DNA of 64,000 nt from NCBI GenBank assembly GCA_001692895.1, contig KV748194.1, positions 868,001 through 932,000 of the forward strand, in the 5' to 3' direction. Every line of letters starts with the position of its first letter. Position 1 is the first letter of the stretch. Below, one piece after another: positions 24,381-37,500 of the stretch. This stretch comes from Cenococcum geophilum 1.58 (taxonomy: Eukaryota > Ascomycota > Dothideomycetes > Gloniales > Gloniaceae). The position numbers and the translations under genes were made by a program. The notes under the pieces were generated by a model. The model saw only the letters and a program-made list of their open reading frames with translations, ran no database searches and had not been told where the DNA came from.

Positions 24381-24671
24381 CGGGCGCCCCCTGATAACTC
24401 TATAGTAGTAGAGTAAAGTATACAATACTAGCGCGTCCGTAGGCTTGTTATAGCAGCAGTGGTTTTTAAGGAGGTTAAAAAATAAGGTAGTAGGAGCACC
24501 ATAGGTGACTTGTAGGCGCCCTATAGGCGCCTTATAGGCGAGTTCTAAAAGGCGGGGAGATAGATTACGGGGTTTTCTTAAATAGAGTTTTCTCCCTATA
24601 TATACATAAGGAGTAGTCCGCGTGGGCCTAATAGGGATCTAAATCGGACGTTAAGCAATGAATTATTATTA

Positions 24672-25600
24672 TATTAGGACTACTAAGAATAATTATAAGG
24701 ATAGTTAGGAGAAGTATAAACACCCTAAATATAAAGCGGACTTAAAGGGGCAACGCCACACTATACTGTAATATTAGAAAAACCTAAATTCCGCACAAAG
24801 GAGCCTAATAAGTACTATAGTAATAGTCTCCGGAACTATAATTGTTTTATCCGTTAATATAAAACTAAGTTTCGGCTAGATCTAAAACGTTACTCTAATA
24901 AGTATAATTAAACACTAATTGCTTTTACCTTCCTACGTAGCACCGTTAAGAGTTTATAGATACGCTATAAGAAGAAACTTACTATACCCCTTAAATTTAG
25001 CGAACTTAGGACCTGGTTAGTTAATTAGGTCTAAGACCCTACTAATTAAGGGATAGACTACAACTAATAATACCACAACGCTAAATAGCGGGATAGTTAG
25101 ACTGTGGTCTAGTTTATAAACTACTTAAAAGAACTAGAAGATAATATACCCTATTTAGACCTATAGGATAACGCTATATAACTTCACTAGCTATTTGCTA
25201 AGCTATAACCTAAGATTTAATAGGCCATATAAGAGAAGGGCGAAATTCCTACCTCTTAAGAAAAGCTTATCTCTAAAGCTACTTAAATTAAGAATACTAA
25301 AAGAGACTATCTAGGCAAGTGAAAGGAATTAGATGCTAATAATAAAGAGCGTAGGACTAGACCTAGCTTTAATAATAAGGGCAGATCCTAACCTAACCGC
25401 TTTATAAAAGGACAACGTAAGCAGGCCTCGCAGCCCTAGAGCAATACTAGTTAACCCTAAAATAATAATAGGCAGAGACCTAATCCGTAAAAGGGGAACT
25501 AAGAGACACACACCTATTATAACTACGGCAAGAAGGGCCATATAAGCCGCTTCTGCTGGTAGAAGAAGCAAGAGTCGGCCTAATTAGGAAAAGAGACAGC
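24672..25600 (+). pseudogene. E gag, remainder, with zinc knuckle (decayed)
   Basis: After F1 the gag frame continues. It includes YKTKFRLDPKRYSNKYN, IAFTFLRSTVKSL, IPLKFSELRTWLVN and VVQFINYLKELEDNIPYLD, words typical of the retrotransposon gag domain. At 25509-25555 a knuckle reads YYNYGKKGHISRFC: the spacing C-x2-C-x4-H-x4-C is kept, but the first two Cys are now Tyr (TGY to TAY). RNA binding would be lost. Confidence 0.8.
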
Positions 25601-28600
25601 CTAGTAAATCTTTACTCCCTTACACTAGGCTAGCTAGAGAAGGAGGGAGTAAACTACCGTATAGTTATTTCTGTCTCTATTTAAGTTAATAATAAATAGG
25701 TAATATAAGACTGCCTTATAGATAGCGGCGCGAGTATAGGGTTTATTTCTTAATTACTAGTAAAAAATTAGATTTAGACCTTAGCGGCTTATAAGTACGC
25801 ACCGTTTAAAGTATTAGAGGCTATTAGATTCTATACTATAGGGAATAGACATTTCCTATTACTAGCTAGGACCGCGATAGTCTATAGAATACGTAGGAGA
25901 TATACTTCTGCGCCGCAGAAATTAAGGGGTATAACCTTGTTTTAGGATACCTATAGCTTCGCCAAGTTAACCCAGACATTAATTAGCCTTTAGCCTTATA
26001 TTAATACCAGAAGTCTTAATCACGCATTATAATTATAATTAAGGATTAAGAGACTTTCCTAAGCTATATATAAGAAGAAGGGTGGGTATATGCTATATAT
26101 ACTACTCTTAACCCCAAAAATAAAGATATAGGGTATTTATTTTTAGATATCCGGCTATACGCAGTTAAGGAACTAAAGATTCCGCAGGAATATACGGACC
26201 TAGAAGAGGTTTCTAATAAAGAGGCTATATAAACCTTACCTAACCCTATATTAGTTAAGCACGAGATAAATACAGAGGATAAGTAACCTCCTTTTAGACC
26301 ACTATACAGCTTATTAAAAAATAAACTGGCCGTATTACATTAGTATATAGTAAACAATCTTTAGAAAGGATAGATTTAGCCCTCTATGAGCCCGGCAGGG
26401 GCACCAATTATATTTATACTAAAGAAGGACGGAACCCTTTACCTCTATATTAACTATCGGGCGCTTAACAAGATTACTATAAAAAATTGCTACCTACTAC
26501 CCTTAATAGGGGAGCTTATTAACAGGCTGTTGGGCGCAAAGATATTCACAAAACTAGATCTAAAAGATATATACTATCAAATCCGGATTAAAGCCGGCGA
26601 TAAGTAGAAAACGGCGTTCTAAACACAGTACGGCCACTTTAAGTACCTAGTAATACCATTTAGGCTCACTAACGCACTAGTGACATTTTAGGCCTATATC
26701 AATAAGGCATTATTAGGCCTATTAGATACTATATATATAGTCTACCTTAATAACATTATAGTCTACTCTAATAACTACGAAGTATATATACACCACATGC
26801 AAATAGTACTAAAAAGACTGCGGGGATACAAGCTCTATATAAACCTAAAAAAATACTCCTTCTATATTACTAGTATTAATTTTCTAGGCTTTATTGTTAG
26901 CGTCAACGGATTATTAATAGAGAAAAGCCGGGTAGACGCCATTAGGGAATGGCTATACCCTATAACGTTTAAAGAAGTACAGGTTTTCTTAGGCACGGCG
27001 AACTTCTACTAAAGGTTTATTGTTTACTATTTATAAGTAATACTCCCAATTACCAATCTACTAAAAGGATTTAAGAATAGCAAGAAGTTAGGACCCTTTA
27101 TATTTAGGGAAGCTACTAAGCAGGCAATAAACCGGTTAAAGGATTTATTTACGTTAGCGCCTATCCTAATACACTTCTGCTAGGAGCTACGTATATACCT
27201 TAAAATAAATACATCCGGCTTTACCCTAGGGGCAATTATATCTTAATTAAAAAACGGAGAATAGCATCCTATAGCGTTTTAGTTAAGGAAAATAACCCCT
27301 ATAAAGCAGCGTTATATAATACACAACTAAAAGCTACTTGCGATAATCACAGTAATAAAGCACTAGCGACATTATTATATAGGAAGCAATTATCCTATTA
27401 AAGTCCTTATAGACTATAATAACCTAGAATACTTTATAACTATAAAGGTATTAAGCGGTTAATAAGCGAGATAGGCAGAGGCACTATTACAGTACGACTT
27501 TAAAATTATATACCGCCTAGGAAAGACAAATCCTATTAATAGGTTATTAAAACGTCCGGATTACGAAATAGGGAGGATTTAGGATAGCATAGGGGAAATA
27601 ATCTCTATATTGTAAAATTTGCTTAGAAAGAAAAAAGACTCTTTCCCTAGAACTATAAAATTTCACGGTAGGGCAAAGGTCTTAGTAATACAGCTACAAA
27701 GCGATATAATTATAGAGCCGTAGGATATAGTTATAGACTAGGTTATAGACCAAGCAGACGTTATAAAATTAGCGTACCCTAGAATTAGCGAAAATTCTAT
27801 AGGATGTGCTAGAGGTGTTACAGCACCTTTAACTTAACGGCGTATTAACTATAAGTTTTTAGATCTAAGGGGGATAGGTAAGATGCCTATCCGCAACATA
27901 GCATACTATATAACGGTAGGAGAATCTGCTGGCACTAATAGTTTAAAACGTCTCGTGCTATACCTTAAGTTTATAATAGCGGCAGGCGAAATAGAAGCGA
28001 GTAACCTATATAAAACCTTTCCGGATCTTCTTCTTTAAGCTTAATAAAGGGACGCCTTCGCCTCTAGGGAGAGGTAAAAAGATATAGTAAAGACTAACTT
28101 AGCTAGAGTTACTAAAAAGCTATAGTAGCAAGACTAAAAGGGTCTATTACGCTTTAAGGGTGCTGTATATATCCTAAAGGACCAAGCAATTTAAGACAAA
28201 ATTCTAAAGGTCTTCTACAACAACCCTTTTAGGGGTCACTACGGTGCCAACAGAACCCTTAAGGCTGTTTAAAGGAAATACTTTTAGGATGGAATGTCTA
28301 AAGAGGTTAAGGACTATATATTAAGGTATAATACGTGCTAAAGGATATAGATATCCAGGTATCGCCTATACGGCGAGTTATTAGTGCTTCCTATTCCGCA
28401 GGGACCTATATTAGAATTAATAATAGATTTTATTATAGGCTTACCCCCTACTAAAATAAAAACTAGAGAGGTTACTAACGCTATCCTAGTAATCATTAAT
28501 AGGTATACAAAGTTTTTAGGATACTTTACTATTATAATAACAATTACAGCAGCAGAACTAGCAGACCTGTTTTTAAAACAGTAGCTCTCATTTAGCACGC

Positions 28601-29450
28601 TAAGGGGAATCGTGTCTAATAGAGGTACTGTATTTAACAGTGCATTTTAGTCTTTATTCTATCTCTTATTAAAAATACGGCGAAGGATAAGCACTACCTT
28701 TTACCTATAAACAGATGGGCAAATAGAGTATCTAAATACGTTGTTGGAACACTACCTCCGCTACTATATTAATTATCAACAGGATAATTAGATATTATAG
28801 TTAGCTTTAGCGCAGCACATATATAATATAAGCATCTATAGTAGTATAAAAATAACCCTTATAAAGCATTATTTAGGGTAAAAGTAAATAACCCCTAAAA
28901 TATTAAGGACATCATTCCTAAAAGAGAGGCACCGGTGGCGTCCAAAAGAATTAAGCAAATAAGAATTCGTAAAGAAGAACTTAAAAAGCACTTACTAGAC
29001 GCCTAGACCGTGTAAAAAAGGTACTATAACAAAAAATATATACTAAAAGAATTTAAGATAGAAGACGAAGTCTTACTATCTATAAAAAATATCTAAATAA
29101 AACGCATTAAGAAGAAGCTGGATCACCAGTAACTCAGACCCTTTAAGATAGTTAAGAAAACTAAAGGAAACCAAGCCTATAAATTAGAATTACTAAAATC
29201 TTATCTAATATATCCCACATTTTATGTTTCCTTGCTAGAGTTATACTAGAGAAGAGATAGTGCGGAACCGCCCCTACCTAGCAAAATTAATAGAGAACTA
29301 AAATAAAATATAGAAGACATTTTAGACTAAAGATGGCGCCAAAAGAAGCGCGAATTTTTAGTTTATTAGGAAGGATACTTTTAGGCGCATAACAGTTAGG
29401 AACTTAAGGAGTACCTTTAGCCAGAATATAACACCGTAATTAAACCCTTT
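25600..29450 (+). pseudogene. E pol: protease, RT, RNase H, integrase, chromodomain (decayed)
   Basis: The protease site is intact (LIDSGASIG, about 25715-25741). The RT runs from about 26280 to 27010, with long open stretches at 26386-26607 ([20 protein letters not shown]) and 26797-27012. Its catalytic box at 26743-26754 reads YLNN, both Asp lost. RNase H is at about 27160-27560. The integrase has a zinc-binding head near 28220 (GHYGANRTL, with YNTC after it). Its core has IIDFIIGLPPT, SNRGTVF (Asp to Asn) and TDGQIEYLNTLLEHYL. A chromodomain at about 29300-29420 (FLVYXEGYFQAHNSWELKEY, X being a stop) would read methylated histone H3 tails. The neighbouring 2 kb after it is not pol. Confidence 0.88.
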
Positions 29451-31445
29451 CTAAAAACCAAAGGTAAAGATTTAGAAATGGTTCCAGATATACTATAGGT
29501 AAAGTAATAGGGAAAACCCTATAAATTAAAACTATAGAATTAAGTATAGGCATTAAGAACGGAAACGTTTCGCCATTATAATAGGGATCCTAGAATCCTA
29601 TAAGGGGAAGCCTATAAAATCCATAGGAGAACCACTAGGGATACTATCTAAAGAAGACGCTATTTAAGAATAAGTAGTAGCAATATAAGAAAAGGCCTTA
29701 GGAATTTAAAAGGACCCCCTAGGGATAAAAGGAGAGTATCTAGTCTAGCACTAGAGATACGTAGTAAAGTTAATAGTACAAAGAGGAGCAAAAGGACAGC
29801 CTATAAAGAATTAGAAATTTTAAGGAATTATAAGGCACCTATAAAAACACCACCCGTTTATTATATATAGGGATTATAGTAGTGCACTGCGTTTATATAA
29901 ATTATTACTAAAGCCTAAAATAAAGGCATCCCTAAAGTATAAAGTTAATTCCCAATAATAGGGCATCCTAGAGGCACCCAAGAGGCACTATATAAAGCTA
30001 TTCTACAAAAAGAAGGAAAGAGCTAGGTAATAACTTAAATACTAGTAGCAGTAACAGGAGCCTCTTCTTCTATCTTAATATTATTATTAACGGTATTATT
30101 AACTTCTCCATCCCTAGAAGCATTAGCACTTCCACTAATATTCTTCTTAAAATAACGGGTACTAGAAGAACTAGCACAGGCGGGAAACTAGCGAGGAAAA
30201 CGTTTATCTTAACCTTTATTGCTATTCTTAGTATCCCTAAGTTCTAAATCGGCGTCTAAGCAGAGATTAGAGAGATATTAGCTAAAGGAATTAGCATAGT
30301 TCCTAAGCAAGTCACTAAAGAAACTTACCTAGCTAGAGTAGCCCGCGTAAAAGTATAAATATTATTATTAATAAGGACAAGCTATTTATATATACGCTCC
30401 TAAATACTATATATCTAAAAACGTTGCGTCTCTATAGCAGTAGAAACCCTTATAGAATTAAAGAGTCTATAAGTAAGGGAAAACACCTTCTATCCCCGCC
30501 TATTACTATTAGGATATTAGTAGAAATCTTAGATAGCGCGTTAGAGCCTATAAGTTTTATGCGCATAGATAGTAGGGATCTAGCATAATTAGTAAAATCT
30601 AAAATAGGACAGAATGGGAAATACTAGGACGTAGGTCTTTCTCCTACTACAATAATAGAAGCACTTAGATTTATTTTTACTAGAGCAAGGCATCTTATAG
30701 ACGTGGGAAGGATCCTATATAAGAGTATAAATATAGCAATAACAGTATTTTAGGGAAACTGCCGCAGGAGTAATAAACGCTGTCTAGGGCGTTACCAGGA
30801 GATTAATAATACTACCGCCGGTCTAGAGACGTGTAGAAGAACTACGAGCCATTATAAGAGAATACTCTAAGAAGTTAGCATCGTCACAAGAAATAAGGTA
30901 GGGATCCTATTACTTATAAACACGTTAAGAAAAGATAACAAGGTAGTAATAAAAGTACAGCTAAAAATATAGAAGCTAAAAGGCGAGATATAATAAAAAC
31001 AGCCTATTTAAGAATAAGACGAATAGTATTATTAATAAAAGGACGAGGAAAAGACGATAACCTATAAATAAAAAGAAATTAAAATAAAAGACGTCATTAT
31101 TAAGGCCTATTTAGGTAAATAGGAATAGTAGTTAGTTAACGCGTTGCACCAGACAACCTCTAAATCCATTTATAACAAATTCCTAAAATCAAAGAGGTAA
31201 ATCCCACTAAATTTTCATTACTATTATTAAAATCCCATTACAAAAACACTATAAGGAGCTAGGGTAGAAAAAGAGTAGAGAAATAAAAGATAAAGTAAAA
31301 TTCCGCGCTAGTAAAGAGCTGGCGATAAGTCGCATTATAGAGTACCTTTCCACTAAGGGTTTCCCTAGTAGTTTTAGCCGGAACTCTATAAAAGCTTAGT
31401 AGAGGCGAAGTTTTAAAGGACTAAAACCTTAGAAGGGGAGGCAAT
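29451..31445 (+). other. Extra 2-kb segment of E between chromodomain and 3' LTR
   Basis: No pol domain is recognisable on the plus strand. Frames there are long but generic (charged, Gln/Lys/Arg-rich). The minus strand holds a more protein-like frame (see the next entry). B has no such segment: its chromodomain is followed almost at once by the purine tract. It may be a captured or family-specific accessory region. I saw no terminal repeats suggesting a nested element. Confidence 0.6.
30035..30852 (-). pseudogene. Antisense Cys-rich ORF of E with acidic Ser/Asn tail (decayed)
   Basis: On the minus strand, from ATG 30852 (MARSSSTRLQTGG) or a second ATG about 160 bp further on (MPCSSKNKSKCFY), the frame passes KCFYYCSRRKTYVLV. 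There the second Tyr and the last Tyr are one transition from Cys, which would give CxxC-x6-C. After one frameshift (about 30240-30350) it continues as CLDADLELRDTKNSNKG, a Ser run, and an acidic Asn-rich tail (NNTVNNNIKIEEEAP), ending at TAA 30035-30037. Composition and low-complexity tail look like a real protein. It converges on pol, as the antisense frame of A1 does. Function unknown. Open frames are easy to get on both strands of RIP DNA, so this needs comparison with a less mutated copy. Confidence 0.5.
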
Positions 31446-31754
31446 TATAACAGAATCCCCTAAGAGGTATATATCCAATAAGACGGTAGGAGGTTTTATC
31501 TATGTCCCATCTATGTTCCAAAAGACACAGTTAGACAGGTTAGGGGCGAAAGGTTTTACTAACGTCTTAAAAGAAACATATAGGAAGCTAGTTCCCCTCT
31601 AGAGAAGAACTAGCGATTAGTCTCTAAATAAAAGCGGTTAAAAGCATTTATCCTTCAATACATAAAAACTTATTCTACCTTTAACTTACCTTCTACTTAC
31701 CGGTAATACTGTTAATTAGATAATTATACGTTCTGGTTAAGCTGGCTTTTTATA
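31446..31754 (+). repeat. E 3' LTR
   Basis: 309 bp, starting TATAACAG (from TGTAACGG) and ending TTTTTATA, directly before the second CTACT. It is the partner of 18441-18749. Confidence 0.9.
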
Positions 31755-34260
31755 CTACTCTAAGAACAAGCTAAAATATAAGGAGCACGTCTATAAAGTC
31801 CTATAATAGCTCCGTAAGGCTAGCCTCTAGGTTAATATTAAGAAGTTAAAGTTTAGTATTAAGCGTATAAAGTACCTAGGTTTTATTATTAGTATAAATA
31901 AAATTAAAGCCAACTTAGAGAAAACGGCTATTATTAACTAGTGGGCACCCCTACGGACCATAAAGGGGGTATAATCATTTTTAGGGGTTTATAAATTCTA
32001 CTAATACTTTATTAAAAATTATAGCAGGATTACCTAGCCTCTTAACCGTCTTACTAGAAAAAACTAGCTCTTCTACTTTAATGCTATATATAGGCAGGCC
32101 TTTAATAAGCTTAAAAAACGGCTAGTATTGGCTCCCCTACTTACCCATTTTAACCTAGAATAGCCCTTAATACTAGAAACTAATGCCTTAAATAGCGTAA
32201 TAGCTGGTGTTTTTTCCTAAAAGTAACTAAACGGAGAATAGTACCCTATTATATACTATTTAAAGACTATAATAGATGCTAAGCTAAACTACCATATCCA
32301 TAATAAAGAAATGCTGGCTATTATCTCTAGCTTTTAGTACTAGTGTATATAGCTAGAGGGGACCCCTAAGCCTATTAAGGTAGTTTTAGATTATAAGGCC
32401 CTAGAATACTTTATAATAACCAAGGCCCTTATAGCCTAGTAGGCACGCTAGGCGGATATCCTATCTTAATTTAACTTCTTAATTATATATAGACTAGGCG
32501 CTATAAACCGTGCGGATACTCTTATAAGGCGTAAATAAAACCTAAATAACTAGATGGCTGTAAAGATCTTATTATAGACCTAGACACTACTATAACTAAA
32601 ATACCTTAACCCCTAAATACAGGCAGAACTAAGCATAAACCCCTTAGGCGTCAAGATATATTTTATTAACTCCTCTAAACTTAACTTTATTAATAAACTA
32701 CTATAGGCTAACTAAACGACCCCCTCTCTATAGAAGTACCGCGAAAAGGTAAAGAATATTACTAGCTTATAGTCCCTTGAAAACGGATTACTTAAGCATT
32801 AGAAACGGCTAGTAGTAGCTAAGGAATAGAACTTACGGACCTAGCTTATTACCAAAGCTTATACTTAGGTCTCTATAGCCTACCCTAAAAAAAATAAGAC
32901 CCATAAGATTATTAGTAACTGCTATTACTGGCCTAAAATAGTTATAGATATTAACCGCTATATATAGAACTATAACAACTACTATAGATCTATAATTCTA
33001 CAAAATAAGACCCTAGGACTATTAAAGCCACTCCTAATACTAGAACGCCCTTAGTAGTATATCTTTATAGACTTTTATAAACTACCTATAGACTATAACG
33101 GATATGATATAGTTATAATTCTAGTTAATTACTTTAGTAAGCGCCCGTTTTTAATCCCCTATTATAAAAATATTAATACTAAAGAGGCGGCCTAACTCTA
33201 TATCTATTACGTCTACTAAATTTACGGACTATTAAATACTATTATATCCAATTATAGGCCGCAATTTATATTAGCTTTCTAGAATAAGTTTACCTAAATC
33301 TTAGGCATTAAGCTAAAGCTTTCTATAGCATACCACCTCTAGATAGATAGTTAGACGGAAATTATAAATTAATACTTAGACTAGAGACTTCGGCTCTTTA
33401 TTAACTACTTCTAAGATAACTAGTTTAAACTGCTACCTCTAATAGACTACGCCCAAGCGACCCTACCTTATAACTTTATAGGATTTGCCCCTATCTAACT
33501 AGAAATAGGCTACTTACCCTATATAAGCTTTGACTAGGAAAGACTATAAGGACCTTAGACTATACGCGAAAAACTATTTTATAAGGAAGCCTAGCAGTAC
33601 GCTAAGCGCTTAGAAGAAGCCTAGACGGTAGCCTATATAAATTTAGAAAAGGCTTAGAAATTAATATAATAGTAGTTAAATAAGTATAGGCGAGAGCCTA
33701 ACTTTACCGTAGGAGATATGGTCTAGGTTATAATAAAGGACTAGAAGACGGAACGACCTAGCTATAAGCTAGACTATTAAATAGTAGGACTGTATAAGAT
33801 CCTTAATAAAATAGGTAACTCGTATAAGGTTAAGCTCCTAGACTTAATTAAAGTTCACCCTATCTTTTTACTAGATAAGCTACGGAAAGCTATAAATAAC
33901 CTACTACCCAGACAAAAAAATAAGCCCCTACTGCCGATTTAAGTTAATAGCGATAATAAATAGGAAGTTAATAAAATACTAGCCTATAAACTAGTATAAG
34001 GGACACTATAATACTATGTTTAATAGAAAGGCTATAATATAGACCTAACCTAGTACCCCGCCTAGAATTTTATAAGTTACCCCTAAAAGCTTAAAGAATT
34101 CTATAACTAATACCCTAATAAGCCCAGACCCCTAAAGTACCTTAATAAGTAAATAGAGTGCTAAAATAGCAAAGATAATAAGCTGCCTATTAAGCATAAA
34201 GATAAGAATATCCTATAGATATAATATAGATATATAAAGCCTAAGGGCAGGCTTTTTTAG
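31755..34260 (+). pseudogene. B pol, second part: RT end, RNase H, integrase, chromodomain
   Basis: The frame resumes as YSKNKLKYKEHVYKVL and IKYLGFIISINK (RT thumb), then SFLGVYKFYQYFI and the RNase H region (about 32150-32560). The integrase head has its His/Cys partly turned to Tyr (YPKKNKTHKIISNCYYQP). In the core, the first region reads IFIDFYKLPIDYNGYD, the second ISNYRPQF (Asp to Asn) and the third INQYLDQRLRLFINYFQDN. A chromodomain-like end at about 33960-34130 (LACKLVQGTLYYY-type, QYPAQNFISYPQKLKEF) is followed by the purine tract AGAGGGGGAGGTAA (34259-34272). In-frame stops are almost all TAG for Gln. Confidence 0.87.
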
Positions 34261-34272
34261 AGGGGGAGGTAA

Positions 34273-34529
34273 TGTTACGGTGCTAGTGGAAACTAGTAGA
34301 TTATAGCTAGTAGATATTAGTGGATTGTAGCGGATAATTGCAGATAGTTTTATATAGTTTTAGATAATTGCTATTATATAACTAAAGGATTATATATAAC
34401 ATTAAGTGGCGCTACCTTCCGTCTTCTTTCCTTTCTCTAGCTTTAGATCCTTATTTATAGACTACCAATTATATAGGCTTGCGCGTCGCTCTTGCCGTGC
34501 TCGTGCCTTAATTAACTAAGTCGCTAACA
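34273..34529 (+). repeat. B 3' LTR
   Basis: 257 bp, TGTTACGG to GCTAACA, preceded by a purine tract and followed by CCTTT. This copy keeps the original TG start that the 5' copy has lost. Confidence 0.92.
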
Positions 34530-37500
34530 CCTTTAACCTAAAGGCTATCTTCTATTTATCGCCCTTCTTAATCCTAATTTAATAGTACGCCTATCTTAAA
34601 TCTATCTTTATAAAGATTTATATATTACCTATTTAATTTTAGATTTCGCTAATTAAGGGTAAAGGATACCTATCCTTTTTGGTAATATTATTTAACTATT
34701 AGTAGTTAATATATAGTCTAAGTTTTCCGTTTTTCTTTGATACAAATAGTACTAGATATCCTACTAATAACTATAATAGTTTAATATATCCCTTTTATAG
34801 GGTTTCTTAGATAAACTCTTTAAGCGCTTTTAACTCTTCTTTAGTTAGCTTATAGATTAGAAAGAACTTTAGAGTTATTCCTAGTTCTAATTCTATTTTA
34901 TAGTTTTACGCTATATATTTTAACAGCTTTTTACTTTCTAGGCTATAATTTTTTACTATACTTATAGTATCTCTTTAGTATATAGGATACTCCTCTTTTG
35001 GTTTCCTTATATATCGCTCTAACTTAGTACTATACTATTTTAGTTTACTATTATATTCTATATTATCGCGTATTCTTAATATTAACCTAGTCTATAACCC
35101 AATTAATCCTTAAATTATATTTCTATAACTAAGGTATGCCTAATACTGCCTTATCCCGTCTTAATGGTAGAATATTAAAAAACATTTTAATTTGTCTTTC
35201 TTTAATAGTTATCTAAATAGGTTCTATTTTAAGATTAATAATACCTCCTCTATAGGCTATTAGATATCCTAAAATTATAACTAATAAATATAGGTGCCTC
35301 TTCTATCTATAAGGTAATCCTATTCGTTTAACTACTATTAATAAGATATAATTTCTCATTACTCTACTATCTGTTAGTGCCTTAAATTATTAATCTTACT
35401 AATTAACTTATAAATTTAGGTGTTATCCTTAAATTCCTTTAAGGGTCTAAGGCTCTACTACTAGCTCCCTTTAGTTTTATAGGCCTCTCCTTTTCCTAAT
35501 TATTAGCTGCTTAATCCTATTATACTTAGCTCGCCCTTTAGCTAATATCTAGTTCGTTTTTTTATCCTTAATATACTATAGATATATATTCTCTAGGTAT
35601 TCCCACTATTATTATCTATTTAAGCATTTTTCTATAAGGAATTTTCCTAATTAAAGTATTTAGTCTCCTAACCCCTAGACTTCTACTAGATGCTAGCCGT
35701 ATATATACTTAGTATTTTTATACTATTACTTATCTAGTGCCTAATATATCCTTATAGGGTACTTCTAGTTCTTCTCTTTTAGGGTTTTATGTATATTATA
35801 TATATTATCTATATACGCAATCTATGCCAATATATAATATACTAGGTGTCTTAAGTTAACTCTTAGTTTATCTTTATTTTTAAGTTTAAACCTTTACCTA
35901 GTTAATCTAAACACTAGTCTCTTATTTATAGGTACTATAATTTATCTCTTACTCTTTTAGTCCTCTAATCTTTCTTTTAGATTTCTTAATATTATAATTA
36001 ACGCTCCTTTAATATAATTTATGCGTTTCTCTGTAATTGCTTAGTCTTAAACAACTTTTTTTATCCAGCTATATATAAAAATCTTCCCACTTATCGTTAT
36101 ATCGCTGTCTATACTACTTTTAGTATAGCTCTATAAGTATATACGATCTACCTATAAGGAAATATCTTGTTATTACTATATTATTGTAACCTTTAGTATA
36201 CCTTTCTTTAAATCTAGTTAGAACCCCTAGGTCCTCTTCTTATTCTAATTCTTTAAGCCATTTTACTTTTAGCGTACCTACTCTTAGCCTATTAGTAATT
36301 TTTTATATAAATACTTTAACCCTTAGTCTACCTAGTGTTCTTAACCCTTAGTAGCCCCTTTATTCTTACTATACTTTAATTTAATTCTTAAATCTCTTCT
36401 AGTCTTTTCCTAGTTTACGTCTAGCTATAAAATCCTCTAGATTTATAAACTCTATAATTCTAGTATTAACTACTTAACTCTAAGGCTAAATACTTTGTTT
36501 AACTATTATAGAACTTTTCCCCTTTATTATAGAAGTCTTATCATTCTAATCTTCTACTTTAATCTATTCTCGTAAATAACTAGCTTGTACTTTTATCCTT
36601 TCTTTAAAGTCTTAACCCTTAGGCTTTTTACCTTTATTAAGTACTAAAGTAGTTTAGTGTTTTACTTATCTTATATCTTATAAAGTAATAGATATTATAT
36701 CTAATAGAGTCTTAATCCCTATTACTAATCCGTTCTCTATAGTGGATTTAACTTCTACCTCTATTATAACTTCTCTAGGATCTATATACTCTTAGTAAGC
36801 TACCTTTATTACCTTATTATCGCTAAATATTTCGCCTATATTAAATTTATTATCCTTAATATCTAATTTATAAAATAGTTTACCAGTTTTTTTAAACTCT
36901 AATAATTTTAGCTCCTATGGCTAATAGCTTATACTATACTTAGCGTCCTTATAAATTTAGTATATATTATTATAACAAAATGTAAAACTTTTAATTAAAT
37001 ACTCTTTAGTTCCTTGTAGTATACTATTATCCCTCTATATATATATATTGTCTACTAGCCTAGTCCCTTTTACCGCATAGTTATTTTAACCATCTTTATA
37101 GTTTTTAGCGAAATAATCCTATTTTCTATAATTTATACAAGCTCCTTCTTTAAACTATTTTTCTTATTATAGAGTCCGCCTAAACATCTTCTGCTACTAA
37201 AATCCATAGTTTAGCCTCTACTTCTTAGGTCTATAATTACTTACTAGGTTTCTATAGTTATTTATTCCTATATTCCTTAGTACTACTTAAGTCCATTAGC
37301 TCTAGTCCGCCATTCTATAGTTTTTAACTTAGTTAATACGTACTTTACGCCTTATATAACTATAAAACTCTATTTTAACCTTTCTTAGTCTATTCTTGTT
37401 AGTAAATCCTATTATTAATCTTAATTACTTAATCTATTAGTTCCCTAAGTATATCCGCATCTTCTATTAGGATAATTACGTCCTAGACTTTTACCTTAAG

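Larger units (their letters stand above)
19043..24671 (+). mobile_element. Tad1-like LINE F1 (decayed)
   Basis: Non-LTR element of 5.6 kb. It is flanked by a 15-bp duplication (TATTAGGATTACTAA at 19028-19042 and TATTAGGACTACTAA at 24672-24686) that differs by one RIP-type change. The 3' end is a short ATT repeat after GCAATGA. It has two ORFs, with an AP-type endonuclease before the RT. It aligns along most of its length with F2 on the opposite strand (49976-55519). Confidence 0.92.
18441..31754 (+). mobile_element. Ty3/gypsy chromodomain retrotransposon E (decayed, with nested LINE F1)
   Basis: It is flanked by CTACT (18436-18440 and 31755-31759) inside B RT. Both LTRs are 309 bp, starting TGTAACGGAATCCCC (TATAACAG in the right copy). 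Without F1 it is about 7.7 kb: gag with knuckle, protease, RT, RNase H, integrase and chromodomain. An extra segment of about 2 kb, from 29450 to 31445, precedes the 3' LTR and holds an antisense frame. Confidence 0.92.
13163..34529 (+). mobile_element. Ty3/gypsy chromodomain retrotransposon B (decayed, with nested H and E)
   Basis: Plus-strand element inserted in A2 and flanked by CCTTT (13158-13162 and 34530-34534). Its LTRs start TGTTACGG (mutated to TATTACGG on the left) and end GCTAACA. Without its guests, the sum of its segments is about 6 kb: gag, protease, RT, RNase H, integrase and chromodomain, then a purine tract and the 3' LTR. H sits in the 5' LTR and E in the RT. Every removal restores a continuous host reading, which supports the boundaries. 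Confidence 0.92.

Noticed and set aside
25329-25571. 80-codon hydrophobic minus-strand ORF
   Set aside because: Shadow of E gag, including its zinc knuckle, on the plus strand.
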